Source of the DNA: Ferranicluibacter rubi
Lineage (GTDB): Bacteria; Pseudomonadota; Alphaproteobacteria; Rhizobiales; Rhizobiaceae
Assembly (NCBI RefSeq): GCF_011603255.1
Contig: NZ_JAANCM010000004.1
Coordinates: 248,001 to 312,000, forward strand
Length of the DNA stretch: 64,000 nt
Direction: 5' to 3'
Of the stretch, positions 27,339-35,745 are shown one piece after another. A program made the position numbers and the translations under genes. Position 1 is the stretch's first letter. Every line of letters starts with the position of its first letter. The notes beneath the pieces were generated by a model that had not been told where the DNA came from, made no database searches, and saw only the letters and a list, made by a program, of their open reading frames with translations.

Positions 27339-29291
27339 TCAGGCCGTCTTTGCCAGACGAATACGCGGACGGCCGAGCTTGCGGGTGATCGTCATCAGCG
27401 GCACCGGGCCGGTCTCGGTCAGCGCCGAGCGGACGGTTTCGACCAGCGTCAGGGTGATGAAGTCGGCATTGGTGTCCTCCAGCGTCATGCGCGGATGGTC
27501 CTGGCCATTGGCGAGAGGCACGAACAGGCCGACCCGCAAACCCGGCTTCATGCGCTTCAGGCGACGCACGAGATTGCGGGCATGGGTCTTCGAGTTTCCG
27601 TTGAGGAACGTGAAGACCACGGTGTCGATCGTGTCGCTATCCTTGAGCATACGCAGATCGGTCGTGGAATGCGCGATGCTGGCAGCGTCCGCACCCTGGA
27701 TCTCAAGGAGCTGGGCCAGCATGGCGGCCGCCGCGTCGTCGATATCTCCGCGTCCACCGATGCAGAGCAGCGAATGTCCGGTGCCGTCCGGCAGATCGAC
27801 GTCGTCGCCTGCCTTGTCCGTTCCGTCACTGGCTTCTGGATCGGTTGGAACGTCCTCCTCGCTTTCCTCCTCGTCGGCGATCTCGGAGAGGTTATCGACC
27901 AGCGAGCGAACGCTGCCCGAGAAGCGCTCGATTTGCGCCTCCGTCATCACGCCGCGCTGCCGGTCGACTTCGCCGAGAAGGAGCGCGGGCATGCCGACCT
28001 TCTCGTAATAGTCGAGCAGATACTCGTCTTCCAGATAGTCTTCCGCATTGGCCGTCGCTTCGTCCGGATCGCCTGCCAGAAGCCTCTGGTAGAGCTTCTC
28101 ATGTGGCTCCAGCACGGGCTCGTTGCCGAGCAGCACGTCGAGAAAGCTGAATTGCGGCACATAGCGGCCGAGGACGACGAGGCAGACGGTCAGCGGGGTC
28201 GACAGCATCAGCCCGAGCGGTCCCCAGAGCCAGGACCAGAAGATCGCGGAGATGATGATGGCGAGCGGCGAAAGGCCGGTATGCGACCCGTAGAGCCAAG
28301 GTTCGACGACATTATTGCTGATCAACTCGGTCGTAAGAAACAAGGCGCCGACCCAGAGCACGAGCGACCAGCCGGGTGCGATCGCTAGCGCCAGAAACAG
28401 CGGCAGGATCATGCCGATGACCGGACCGATATAGGGGACGAAGCGCAGGACCAGCGTCAGAAGGCCCCAGAGGATGGCATTGGGAATGCCGAGGATCCAG
28501 AGGCCGATGGTGATAGGAAAGGCGTAGAGCGCATTCACCACCAGCTGCATCAGCAGATACTTGCCGACCCGCTTGCCAGCATCCTGAAGCGCTTCAGTGG
28601 TGCGGTGGAGATCGTTGAGGCCGACCAGTCGGATGAACCGGTCACGCAGGTCCTCGCGCTCCAAGAGCATGAAGATGACGAGCACGATCACGAGACCCGC
28701 CGTGGCGAAAGGGCTGATCAGCGGCAGGATGAAGTTGCCGAGCGTCTGGATGGGATTCGAGCGCGTGACGATCTCGACCGGCATAGGTTCGCGCGATGTG
28801 GGCACGGCAGCTGCCGCATCTTCCTGGCTCTCGACCGCCCGCGTCTGGATCTCCTCGCCCACCCGCTCCACGATGCCGCTCAGGTGCTTCATGATGCCGT
28901 CACCGGACCCGGCCTGCGCCAGCGTCTGCACCTTGACGACGATGTTGCGCTGGTAGGCTGGGATATTCTGAGCGAGGTTCGACACTTGGCTGGCGACGAC
29001 GACGCTGAAGAGGGCGATGGCGCAGAAGGCCGAGGCGACCGCGATCATGACCGCAGCGATCTTCGGCACCGAGCGGCGGCGCAAGAAGGAGACGATCGGG
29101 GCGAGCGTGAAGGTGAGAAGAAGGGACAGCGCGAGCGGAACGAAGATCTCCTGCCCCACCTTGAGAACAACGGTGGCGCCGAGCAATATGAGGATGACGT
29201 GTCCCGAAAGCTTGTTGCGCGTATTGGGGTCGTGCGGCGGGTAAAGGTCCGCCTTGCGAAGAGGCGCGTTAACGGTCGCTTTCGTGCTCAC
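27339..29291 (-). CDS. AI-2E/PerM-family transporter with extra C-terminal domain
   Basis: A 650-residue protein. Residues from about 30 to 360 carry the eight hydrophobic segments and conserved WGLLTLVLRFVPYIGP and SPLAIIISAIFWSWLWGPLGLMLS segments of AI-2E-family membrane proteins. Typical family members have 340-380 residues. Here another 290 cytoplasmic residues follow, including an acidic stretch (EEESEEDVPTDPEASD) and a part that looks like an alpha/beta domain (IDTVVFTFLN, GLRVGLFVPLA). The start is GTG with GGAGAG upstream. It is divergent from the hybrid kinase and convergent with the GntR gene. The transported substrate is not known. Confidence 0.87.
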   Translation of the reverse strand: MSTKATVNAPLRKADLYPPHDPNTRNKLSGHVILILLGATVVLKVGQEIFVPLALSLLLTFTLAPIVSFLRRRSVPKIAAVMIAVASAFCAIALFSVVVASQVSNLAQNIPAYQRNIVVKVQTLAQAGSGDGIMKHLSGIVERVGEEIQTRAVESQEDAAAAVPTSREPMPVEIVTRSNPIQTLGNFILPLISPFATAGLVIVLVIFMLLEREDLRDRFIRLVGLNDLHRTTEALQDAGKRVGKYLLMQLVVNALYAFPITIGLWILGIPNAILWGLLTLVLRFVPYIGPVIGMILPLFLALAIAPGWSLVLWVGALFLTTELISNNVVEPWLYGSHTGLSPLAIIISAIFWSWLWGPLGLMLSTPLTVCLVVLGRYVPQFSFLDVLLGNEPVLEPHEKLYQRLLAGDPDEATANAEDYLEDEYLLDYYEKVGMPALLLGEVDRQRGVMTEAQIERFSGSVRSLVDNLSEIADEEESEEDVPTDPEASDGTDKAGDDVDLPDGTGHSLLCIGGRGDIDDAAAAMLAQLLEIQGADAASIAHSTTDLRMLKDSDTIDTVVFTFLNGNSKTHARNLVRRLKRMKPGLRVGLFVPLANGQDHPRMTLEDTNADFITLTLVETVRSALTETGPVPLMTITRKLGRPRIRLAKTA

Positions 29292-29657
29292 ATGTCTCTC
29301 CAAAACCCGCTGATCGCGCGGCTGAGGACCGAGCTTTAGAGAACACTGATGCCGAATATTGGTTCCGTTCGCCAGATCAATATCCCGCAAGAAATTCGGG
29401 CGGGCGGGACCACCGGTTATTTGCGTCTTCTGCCACGCTATCGATGCCGGTTTCCGGCCGTAAAGAGGCCGTGAATGCCTGCGGCCGTCAGACGGGCCGG
29501 GCAGCCGGGGATGGACAGCCCATGGACGGCGACGCTGCTCTAACGCGTTGAGCTATCGCAGGATTTTTTGCCCAGAAATGATTCCGATTTCCGGGGAAAT
29601 GCAGTAGAACTCACCCTGTCCCGATCCCTTACGCACACCCGGCGAGATACGAGTATC
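29292..29657. other. Divergent intergenic region, AI-2E gene and hybrid kinase
   Basis: About 366 bp between two divergent genes must hold both promoters. It has several short GGCC-rich dyads near 29450-29500, but I found no convincing promoter hexamers, operator or open frame. Confidence 0.4.
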
Positions 29658-32633
29658 ATGAGCATTGGTTCCAGCAAGGCAGCCTGGCCTTTCGGCGGCG
29701 GCGAGCTCGGGCAGCGCATCCGGAATTTCGACTGGACCTCGACATCGCTCGGTCCGATCGGCACCTGGCCCGCCAATCTGCGAATCAAGGTCAATTCCCT
29801 GATCAATTCGCCGATCCCGCAGGTGCTGATGTGGGGTCCGGATCATGTGATGATCTACAATGACGCCTACCGCGAGATCGCCGGCGGCTATCACCCCCGG
29901 GCACTCGGCGGCAAGGTGCCGGAGATCTGGCCGGAAATCTGGGACTGGAACCGCCGCATCCTGGAGAGCGGCTTCAAGGGCGAGGTCCAGAGCTTTCGCG
30001 ACCAGCCCATGGTGCTGCACCGGAACGGCCGGCCGGAAGAAATCGTCTTCGACCTGTTCTATACGCCGATCTACAATGACGAGGGTGGGGTCGATGGTGT
30101 GCTCTGCACGGTACTCGAAAACACCGACCGGGTGCGAGCCGTGCGGGCGCTGGCCGAAAGCCAGGCGGAACTCAGCCGGATCACCGACGCGCTCCCCATT
30201 CTCGTCGGGTTCCTCGATGTCGATCATGTCTACCGGTTCGCCAACAAGGGCTATCTCGAATGGTTCGGCCATCCCGCGAACGCGGTCATCGGCCGGCACA
30301 TCCGCGAGATCATCGGCGAGGACTATTATCGCAAACGCATTTCCTATCTCGAACGCGCCTTTGCCGGCGAGCCCGTCATTACGGATACGGTGATCCGCAG
30401 ACCGGGCGGCGACCATCGGACCGCCGAGGTGCGCTACATGCCGCGCCTGACGGATGCCGGCACGGTGGACGGTATTTACATCCTGATGATCGACATCGAG
30501 GATCGCAAGCGCGCCGAGAAGGAGCTTCTTGCCAGCAACAGCCGGTTTCGGGCCGCAGTTCACGCCGTGCACGGCGTTCTCTGGACCAACAGCGCCGATG
30601 GCCGGATGATCGGGCAGCAGCCGGGCTGGGCAGAACTGACCGGGCAGCCTTACGAGGCCTATCAGGATTACGGCTGGGCGGACGCAGTGCATCCCGACGA
30701 CCGGCAGGCGACGGTCGAAGCCTGGAATGCTGCCGTCGCCGACCGGCGCACCTTCATCTGGGAACATCGCGTGCGGCGGCATGATGGCGTCTGGCGGATG
30801 TTTGCCATTCGGGGCGTGCCCATCTTCGACGAGCAGGGCGATATCACTGAGTGGGTCGGCGTTCACACGGATATCAGCGAGCAGCGGCAGGCCGAGGACG
30901 AGCTGCGCCGGCATGCCGTGCATCTGGAGCGCCAGGTCCGCCATCGCCAGCGCGCCGAGGAGCAGCTGCGTCTGCTCAACGAGACGCTGGAGGCCCGCGT
31001 CGGCGAAGAGATCGCCGTGCGGCGGCAGGCGGAGCGGGCGCTGCAACAGGCCCAGAAAATGGAGACGATCGGCAAGCTCACCGGCGGCGTCGCCCATGAT
31101 TTCAACAACCTGCTGCAGGTCGTCTCGGGCAATCTGCAGCTGCTTGCGAAAGACGTGGCCGGCAACGAGCGCGCCGAGCGGCGGGTCGCCAATGCGCTGG
31201 CCGGCGTCAGCCGCGGCGCCAAACTCGCAAGCCAGCTTCTGGCCTTCGGCCGAAGGCAGGCGCTGGAGCCGAAGGTCATCAATGTCGGGCGCTTCATGTC
31301 GGGCATGGACGATCTGCTGCGGCGCTCCATCGGCGAGGCCATCGAGCTGGAAACCATCGTCGCCGGCGGGCTGTGGAACACATTCGTCGATCCGGTGCAG
31401 GTCGAGAACGCGGTGCTGAACCTCGCGATCAATGCGCGCGACGCCATGGAGGGCAATGGCAAGCTGACGATCGAGGTGGGCAATGCCTATCTCGACGACG
31501 ATTATGTTCGCAACCATGCCGAGGTCGAGGCGGGCCAGTATGTCGTGCTGTCCGTCAGCGACACGGGATCGGGCATTGCGCCGGAGGTGCTGGAACAGGT
31601 GTTCGAGCCATTCTTCTCCACAAAGGCCGAGGGCAAGGGCAGCGGGCTCGGCCTGTCGATGGTCTACGGCTTCGTCAAGCAGTCGGGCGGCCATGTGAAG
31701 ATCTACAGCGAGGTCGGGCACGGCACGACGGTCAAGCTCTACCTGCCCCGCGCCACGGCCAGCGAAGACCGCGAGGTGACGATCCAGTCCGGACCCGTCG
31801 TCGGCGGAACGGAAATGATCCTCGTGGTGGAGGATGACGACGAGGTGCGCAACACGGTCGTGGAGATGCTGAGCGATCTCGGCTACGGCGTGCTGAAGGC
31901 GACCAATGCGCAGAATGCGCTCAGCGTGGTGGAAAGCGGCATCGCCATCGACCTGCTCTTCACCGACGTCGTCATGCCCGGACCGCTGAAAAGCGTTGAC
32001 ATGGCGCGCAAGGCCAAGGAGCGCCTGCCGGATATCGCCGTGCTCTTCACCTCGGGCTACACGGAGAACTCCATCGTCCATGGCGGACGACTGGATGCCG
32101 GCGTGGAGCTTCTCTCCAAGCCCTATACCCGCGAAGCACTGGCGCGCAAAATCCGCCACGTCATCGCCAATCAGAAACAGCGTTCCGCCGTGAACAGGCG
32201 GGTCGCCGACACTGTCGCACCCGGGCCGGCCGCGACGGCCTTGCCTGCGCCGATCGTCACGCCCGCGCCGGCACCGCTGACGGTTCTCGTCGTCGAGGAC
32301 GATCCGCTGATCCGGGCCAACACCGTGGAGCTCGTCGAGAATTTCGGCCATGCCGTCATCGAAGCGGGCAATGCGCAGGAGGCGAGGGAGAAGCTTGCCG
32401 GCGCATCGGTCGATGTGCTCGTGACCGATCTCGGCCTTCCCGACGCATCGGGCGCAGAACTTGCCGCGGAAGCGCTGGCGATCAACCCCGCGCTCGGCAT
32501 CGTCTTTGCAACAGGTAACGACCGGGCACCGGACGGTTCGCCGCCGGATGCAGTGCTGCTGCGCAAACCTTATGATGCGGACGGCCTGGAAGCGGCCATC
32601 AAGGCGGCAGCACGGCGGGGATCTACGACCTGA
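29658..32633 (+). CDS. Orphan hybrid histidine kinase with multiple PAS and two receiver domains
   Basis: A 991-residue soluble sensor. No membrane helix is visible. The order is an N-terminal PAS-like domain (about 30-150), a second PAS (about 165-290), a third PAS with PAC (about 295-420), a coiled linker, a kinase core with phospho-acceptor His480 (VAHDFNNLLQVV), an ATPase domain (DTGSGIAPEVLEQVFEPFFSTK), then two receivers with phospho-acceptor Asp770 (FTDVVMPG) and Asp924 (VTDLGLPD). There is no output domain. The His-box HDFNN puts it in the HWE-unrelated HisKA group seen in many soil bacteria. I chose the ATG at 29658. No partner regulator lies next to it. The PAS fold could sense light, redox or a ligand. 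Confidence 0.92.
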   Translation: MSIGSSKAAWPFGGGELGQRIRNFDWTSTSLGPIGTWPANLRIKVNSLINSPIPQVLMWGPDHVMIYNDAYREIAGGYHPRALGGKVPEIWPEIWDWNRRILESGFKGEVQSFRDQPMVLHRNGRPEEIVFDLFYTPIYNDEGGVDGVLCTVLENTDRVRAVRALAESQAELSRITDALPILVGFLDVDHVYRFANKGYLEWFGHPANAVIGRHIREIIGEDYYRKRISYLERAFAGEPVITDTVIRRPGGDHRTAEVRYMPRLTDAGTVDGIYILMIDIEDRKRAEKELLASNSRFRAAVHAVHGVLWTNSADGRMIGQQPGWAELTGQPYEAYQDYGWADAVHPDDRQATVEAWNAAVADRRTFIWEHRVRRHDGVWRMFAIRGVPIFDEQGDITEWVGVHTDISEQRQAEDELRRHAVHLERQVRHRQRAEEQLRLLNETLEARVGEEIAVRRQAERALQQAQKMETIGKLTGGVAHDFNNLLQVVSGNLQLLAKDVAGNERAERRVANALAGVSRGAKLASQLLAFGRRQALEPKVINVGRFMSGMDDLLRRSIGEAIELETIVAGGLWNTFVDPVQVENAVLNLAINARDAMEGNGKLTIEVGNAYLDDDYVRNHAEVEAGQYVVLSVSDTGSGIAPEVLEQVFEPFFSTKAEGKGSGLGLSMVYGFVKQSGGHVKIYSEVGHGTTVKLYLPRATASEDREVTIQSGPVVGGTEMILVVEDDDEVRNTVVEMLSDLGYGVLKATNAQNALSVVESGIAIDLLFTDVVMPGPLKSVDMARKAKERLPDIAVLFTSGYTENSIVHGGRLDAGVELLSKPYTREALARKIRHVIANQKQRSAVNRRVADTVAPGPAATALPAPIVTPAPAPLTVLVVEDDPLIRANTVELVENFGHAVIEAGNAQEAREKLAGASVDVLVTDLGLPDASGAELAAEALAINPALGIVFATGNDRAPDGSPPDAVLLRKPYDADGLEAAIKAAARRGSTT

Positions 32634-32693
32634 TTTTGCGAGCGTAAACGGGGATGGGCGCGGTTCGGCGGACGTTTTCCTGCAGCGGCGGTC

Positions 32694-32906
32694 TCACGCC
32701 TCTGCGGCGACCACGCTCCACAAAAGCTCTTCCGTGTTCAGGCCATCGCTGAACAGCGCCACGAGATAGGCAGCCTCGATTTCCGCCTTCGGGCCGGTAC
32801 TGGGGATCTGGCGATGATCGCAGAGGCGCTGGAAGACGCGAAAGAGCATATCCATTTCCGTCGGCGTGATGACGGTGCCTTCCTGAAAAACATACGAACC
32901 CAGCAT
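32694..32906 (-). CDS. Small conserved-looking protein, paralogue of 33352-33561
   Basis: A 70-residue protein beginning MLGSYVFQEGTVITP with a good GGGAG site. It is predicted to be alpha-helical and soluble, with no signal peptide, membrane helix or metal motif. From residue 15 on it aligns with the neighbouring 69-residue protein at 33352-33561 (about 15 identities in 54 by eye, ending in EELLxxV). Function unknown. It is convergent with the hybrid kinase and divergent from its paralogue. Confidence 0.75.
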   Translation of the reverse strand: MLGSYVFQEGTVITPTEMDMLFRVFQRLCDHRQIPSTGPKAEIEAAYLVALFSDGLNTEELLWSVVAAEA

Positions 32907-33226
32907 GACGTGCTCCCGGCTGCCATGCAGCAGCCTCTGTTGGCGAATGAGGCGTAAACCGTCTTCCCTGAAGACGGCGCGAGCCTTATGTCGCTCGCCT
33001 TCGTCAGGGCGCCGCCTCTACGCGCTATCCTCCGTTTGTGACGTAACGTTCTCCCCGGCTATTTCAATATGTCGTGAAGGTTGTAGTATGGAGGGAGAGC
33101 CGCTTCGTAAAAACACAGGACTCTTCGCCGCCTCTTCAAAGCGCATTCCCGTTTAGAGGTCGCGTGCGTTTGGAGAGTTCTTGCGCTCTACACATTCCTT
33201 TTTTTCGAGAGAGCCATTGTTTTTCC

Positions 33227-33252
33227 GTAAAACCGACCAAATGAGGTTTTAC
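33227..33252. promoter_or_regulatory. Inverted repeat overlapping the -35 of the small-protein promoter
   Basis: GTAAAACC and GGTTTTAC are perfect 8-nt inverted repeats with a 10-nt spacer. The right arm overlaps the predicted -35 element at 33248-33253, so a bound repressor would block RNA polymerase. Confidence 0.5.
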
Positions 33253-33276
33253 ACTTTTTCTCAAACAGCCCTATTT
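33248..33276 (+). promoter_or_regulatory. Predicted promoter of the 69-residue protein gene
   Basis: TTTACA (33248-33253), a 17-bp spacer and CTATTT (33271-33276), close to the rhizobial -10 CTATAT. It lies about 75 bp before the ATG at 33352. Confidence 0.5.
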
Positions 33277-33351
33277 TCCTCTGAGCCATATCCCAAATGT
33301 CTGAACTGGCTGCCCTTCGACCAGCAGCCGTAAAGAGAAGAGACTGAACCG

Positions 33352-33561
33352 ATGTCCTGGCGTAACCAACCCATGCTGCCCGAGCATGTCGATCTCTGTC
33401 AGCGCGTCTACGACGCTGCTCGCAAGAAGCGCAAGATCGCGCCTGACAGCGATGCCAGCAACCCCGTCGCAGCTCTTGTCCTTACGCTCTATCGTCACGG
33501 GGTCCTCGAGGAAGAGGAGTTGCTGCGGCGCGTCTTGAAGGCACTTGACGAAAAGAACTGA
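33352..33561 (+). CDS. Small conserved-looking protein, paralogue of 32694-32906
   Basis: A 69-residue protein, mostly helical and charged, beginning MSWRNQPMLPEHVDLCQRVYD. It shares the pattern D-x3-RV(F/Y), R(Q/K)I, AA, G and EELLxxV with the 70-residue protein 450 bp away on the other strand. No catalytic motif, signal peptide or membrane segment. A predicted promoter with an overlapping inverted repeat lies upstream. Function unknown; the two proteins could form a homo- or heterodimer. Confidence 0.78.
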   Translation: MSWRNQPMLPEHVDLCQRVYDAARKKRKIAPDSDASNPVAALVLTLYRHGVLEEEELLRRVLKALDEKN

Positions 33562-33612
33562 GATGCCAACAGGTTCCGGTTCTCGACCGGTGGGGCGGTC
33601 GTGGGTCTGGGT

Positions 33613-35745
33613 TTATTGCAGGAACACGCGAACGCTGGCGGCCCGGCCCGCAGCATCGATGACAGTCAGCGTGGAATAGCCGGCACCATCCGGCACCCAC
33701 TGGTTGACCCGCCGCCGGGTGAGATCCGCCAGCGGCCGGCCATTGGCCAGCCAGCGAAACGGCGCCCGTCCACCCTGAAGTTTCAGCATCAGCGGCAGCG
33801 GCACGCCGGCGACATCCTTACCGAGATCGACGCGCGCGCCCTCCGGCGGATAGACGATCTGCGGTGCAGCTTCGCGGATGTTGGCGCGCAGGAGGCCGCT
33901 TGTCGTCATGGAAAAGCGGCGCTGGCTGATCGGCAGGTCCTGCGCCGCGATACGCACGGCACCGGCCGGCGCGCGCGGCAGCGGTACGCCCGCAATGCCC
34001 GATTTGGCAAAAGCTTCGAACAGGATCGGCGCCGCCGTCGCATAGCCGGTAATGCCCGGCACGGCGCCGTTGTCGGCGCGGCCGACCCAGACGCCGAGCA
34101 CCGTCCGACCGTCATATCCGACCGACCAGGCATCGCGGTAGCCGTAGCTCGTGCCCGTCTTGTAGGCGATCCCACGGCGAGCGCTGCCGGTCGGCGGCAG
34201 GACGCCCGAGAGGATATCGGCAATCTGCCATGTCGCGGCCGGGTCTAGCATGGGTTCGCCGGCGATGGGCCCGGGCACCGAGTCCACCCCGTCGCCGAGC
34301 CGTACCGGCCGGCCCTCATTGGCAAGCCCGGCATAGAGCTGCACCAGATCGCGCAGCGTCACACCGAGACCGCCGAGCCCGATGGCAAGGCCCGGCGTCT
34401 CCTGCGGCGGCAGGATCGGGTTGATGCCCGCGCGCCGCATGCGCAGCATCAGCCGGGACGGGCCGACCGCATCCAGGAGCCGGATGGCCGGGACGTTCAG
34501 CGACAGTTGCAGCGCCTGCCGGATGGTGACGTCGCCCTGGTAGGTCATGTCGAAATTGCGTGGGCGGTAGCCGAAGAAGTCGGCCGGCCGGTCTTCGATC
34601 ACCGTTTCCTGCGACACCAGCCCCTCTTCGAAGGCCAGTCCGTAGATGAAGGGCTTCAGGGTCGATCCCGGCGAGCGCGGCACGCGGGTCATATCGATCC
34701 AGCCTTTGCGGCTCGAATCGAGGTAATCCGCCGATCCCACCTCCGCAAGAATCTCCCCCGTCGCGGCGTCCGCCATGACCATGGCGACCGAAATGCGTAG
34801 GCCGGCACGCTCGGCCGCACTCTTGGCCACCGCCTCCAGCGCAGCCTGAACGGGCGCGACGAGCGTGGTATGAAGCGTGGGTGCGGCCGGCGCCTTGCGA
34901 CGTGCGGTTTCGGCGAGGTGCGGGCTGAGCGTCGGCAGCGGCCGACGGCTTTCGGGCACACGCGTGACGGCTGCCCGCTCCGCCTCGCCCTCGCCGATAA
35001 CAGCGGCAACGGCGGCGCGCTCCAGCACGCGGGCACGCGCGGCTTCCGCCGCTTTTGGATGCCGGTCGGGACGCCGGCGCTCGGGCAGTTGCGGCAGGGC
35101 GACGAGAAGCGCCGCCTCCGCAACCGTCAGCCGCCGCGGCTCCTTGCCGAAATAGGCAAGGCTTGCCGCGCGCACGCCTTCCAGATTACCGCCATAGGGC
35201 GCGTGCGTGAGGTAGAGGTCGAGAATCTGCGCCTTGGTCAGCCGGCGCTCCAGCTGCCAGGCGCGGGCCATCTGCCGAAGCTTCGCACCGATCGAGCGGC
35301 TTTCGCGTGGCTCGATCAGCCGGGCGACCTGCATGGAGAGGGTCGAGGCGCCCGAAACGATACGGCCGTGGGCGAGGAACTGCATGACGGCGCGGGCGAG
35401 CGCACGGACATCGATACCCCCATGCTCGGCAAAGCGCCGGTCTTCGTAAGCGATGAGCATGCGGACGAATTGCGGATCGACATCCTGCGCCGTGGTCCGC
35501 AGGCGCCAGCGGCCATCGGCGGTCGCAAAAGCCCGCAACAGCCGGCCATCGCGATCGACCATTTCGGCCGAGGTCGAAAGCGCCGGTCCTTCGAGCGGTG
35601 GCGGATAGGCGTGATCCGCCGCATCGATAGCAAACACGACGCCGACGACAAGGCCAACCAGAATGCCGCCGCCGACAAGGCCGGCGGCGAACGTTCGGAC
35701 GAGACCGCCAGAAAGGACGGATGGGCGCAACGACGGACGCATCAC
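33613..35745 (-). CDS. pbpC: Penicillin-binding protein 1C (bifunctional)
   Basis: A 710-residue class A penicillin-binding protein of the PBP1c group. After an N-terminal membrane anchor, the glycosyltransferase-51 domain has EDRRFAEHGG and GASTLSMQVARL; the transpeptidase domain has Ser361-x-x-Lys364 (STLK) and KTGTS from residue 529. A C-terminal domain of about 90 residues (from near 620) is the PBP1c-specific extension. It works in the periplasm on peptidoglycan. It overlaps the upstream alpha-2-macroglobulin gene by 4 nt. This pairing is known from many Gram-negative bacteria and suggests repair of the wall after protease attack. Confidence 0.95.
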   Translation of the reverse strand: MMRPSLRPSVLSGGLVRTFAAGLVGGGILVGLVVGVVFAIDAADHAYPPPLEGPALSTSAEMVDRDGRLLRAFATADGRWRLRTTAQDVDPQFVRMLIAYEDRRFAEHGGIDVRALARAVMQFLAHGRIVSGASTLSMQVARLIEPRESRSIGAKLRQMARAWQLERRLTKAQILDLYLTHAPYGGNLEGVRAASLAYFGKEPRRLTVAEAALLVALPQLPERRRPDRHPKAAEAARARVLERAAVAAVIGEGEAERAAVTRVPESRRPLPTLSPHLAETARRKAPAAPTLHTTLVAPVQAALEAVAKSAAERAGLRISVAMVMADAATGEILAEVGSADYLDSSRKGWIDMTRVPRSPGSTLKPFIYGLAFEEGLVSQETVIEDRPADFFGYRPRNFDMTYQGDVTIRQALQLSLNVPAIRLLDAVGPSRLMLRMRRAGINPILPPQETPGLAIGLGGLGVTLRDLVQLYAGLANEGRPVRLGDGVDSVPGPIAGEPMLDPAATWQIADILSGVLPPTGSARRGIAYKTGTSYGYRDAWSVGYDGRTVLGVWVGRADNGAVPGITGYATAAPILFEAFAKSGIAGVPLPRAPAGAVRIAAQDLPISQRRFSMTTSGLLRANIREAAPQIVYPPEGARVDLGKDVAGVPLPLMLKLQGGRAPFRWLANGRPLADLTRRRVNQWVPDGAGYSTLTVIDAAGRAASVRVFLQ

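Larger units (their letters stand above)
32907..33351. other. Divergent intergenic region between the two small paralogues
   Basis: About 445 bp, more A/T-rich than the flanks in the right half. It holds a GC-rich hairpin (CCGTCTTC-N3-GAAGACGG, 32960-32978) near the left gene, and near the right gene an inverted repeat (33227-33252) overlapping a predicted promoter (33248-33276). A short plus-strand open frame at 32905-33156 does not look coding. Confidence 0.55.

Noticed and set aside
32905-33156. An 83-codon plus-strand open frame in the gap between the two small paralogues
   Set aside because: Odd composition (Ser/Arg/Cys-rich), no good ribosome site and no likeness to a protein; the gap holds promoter elements.
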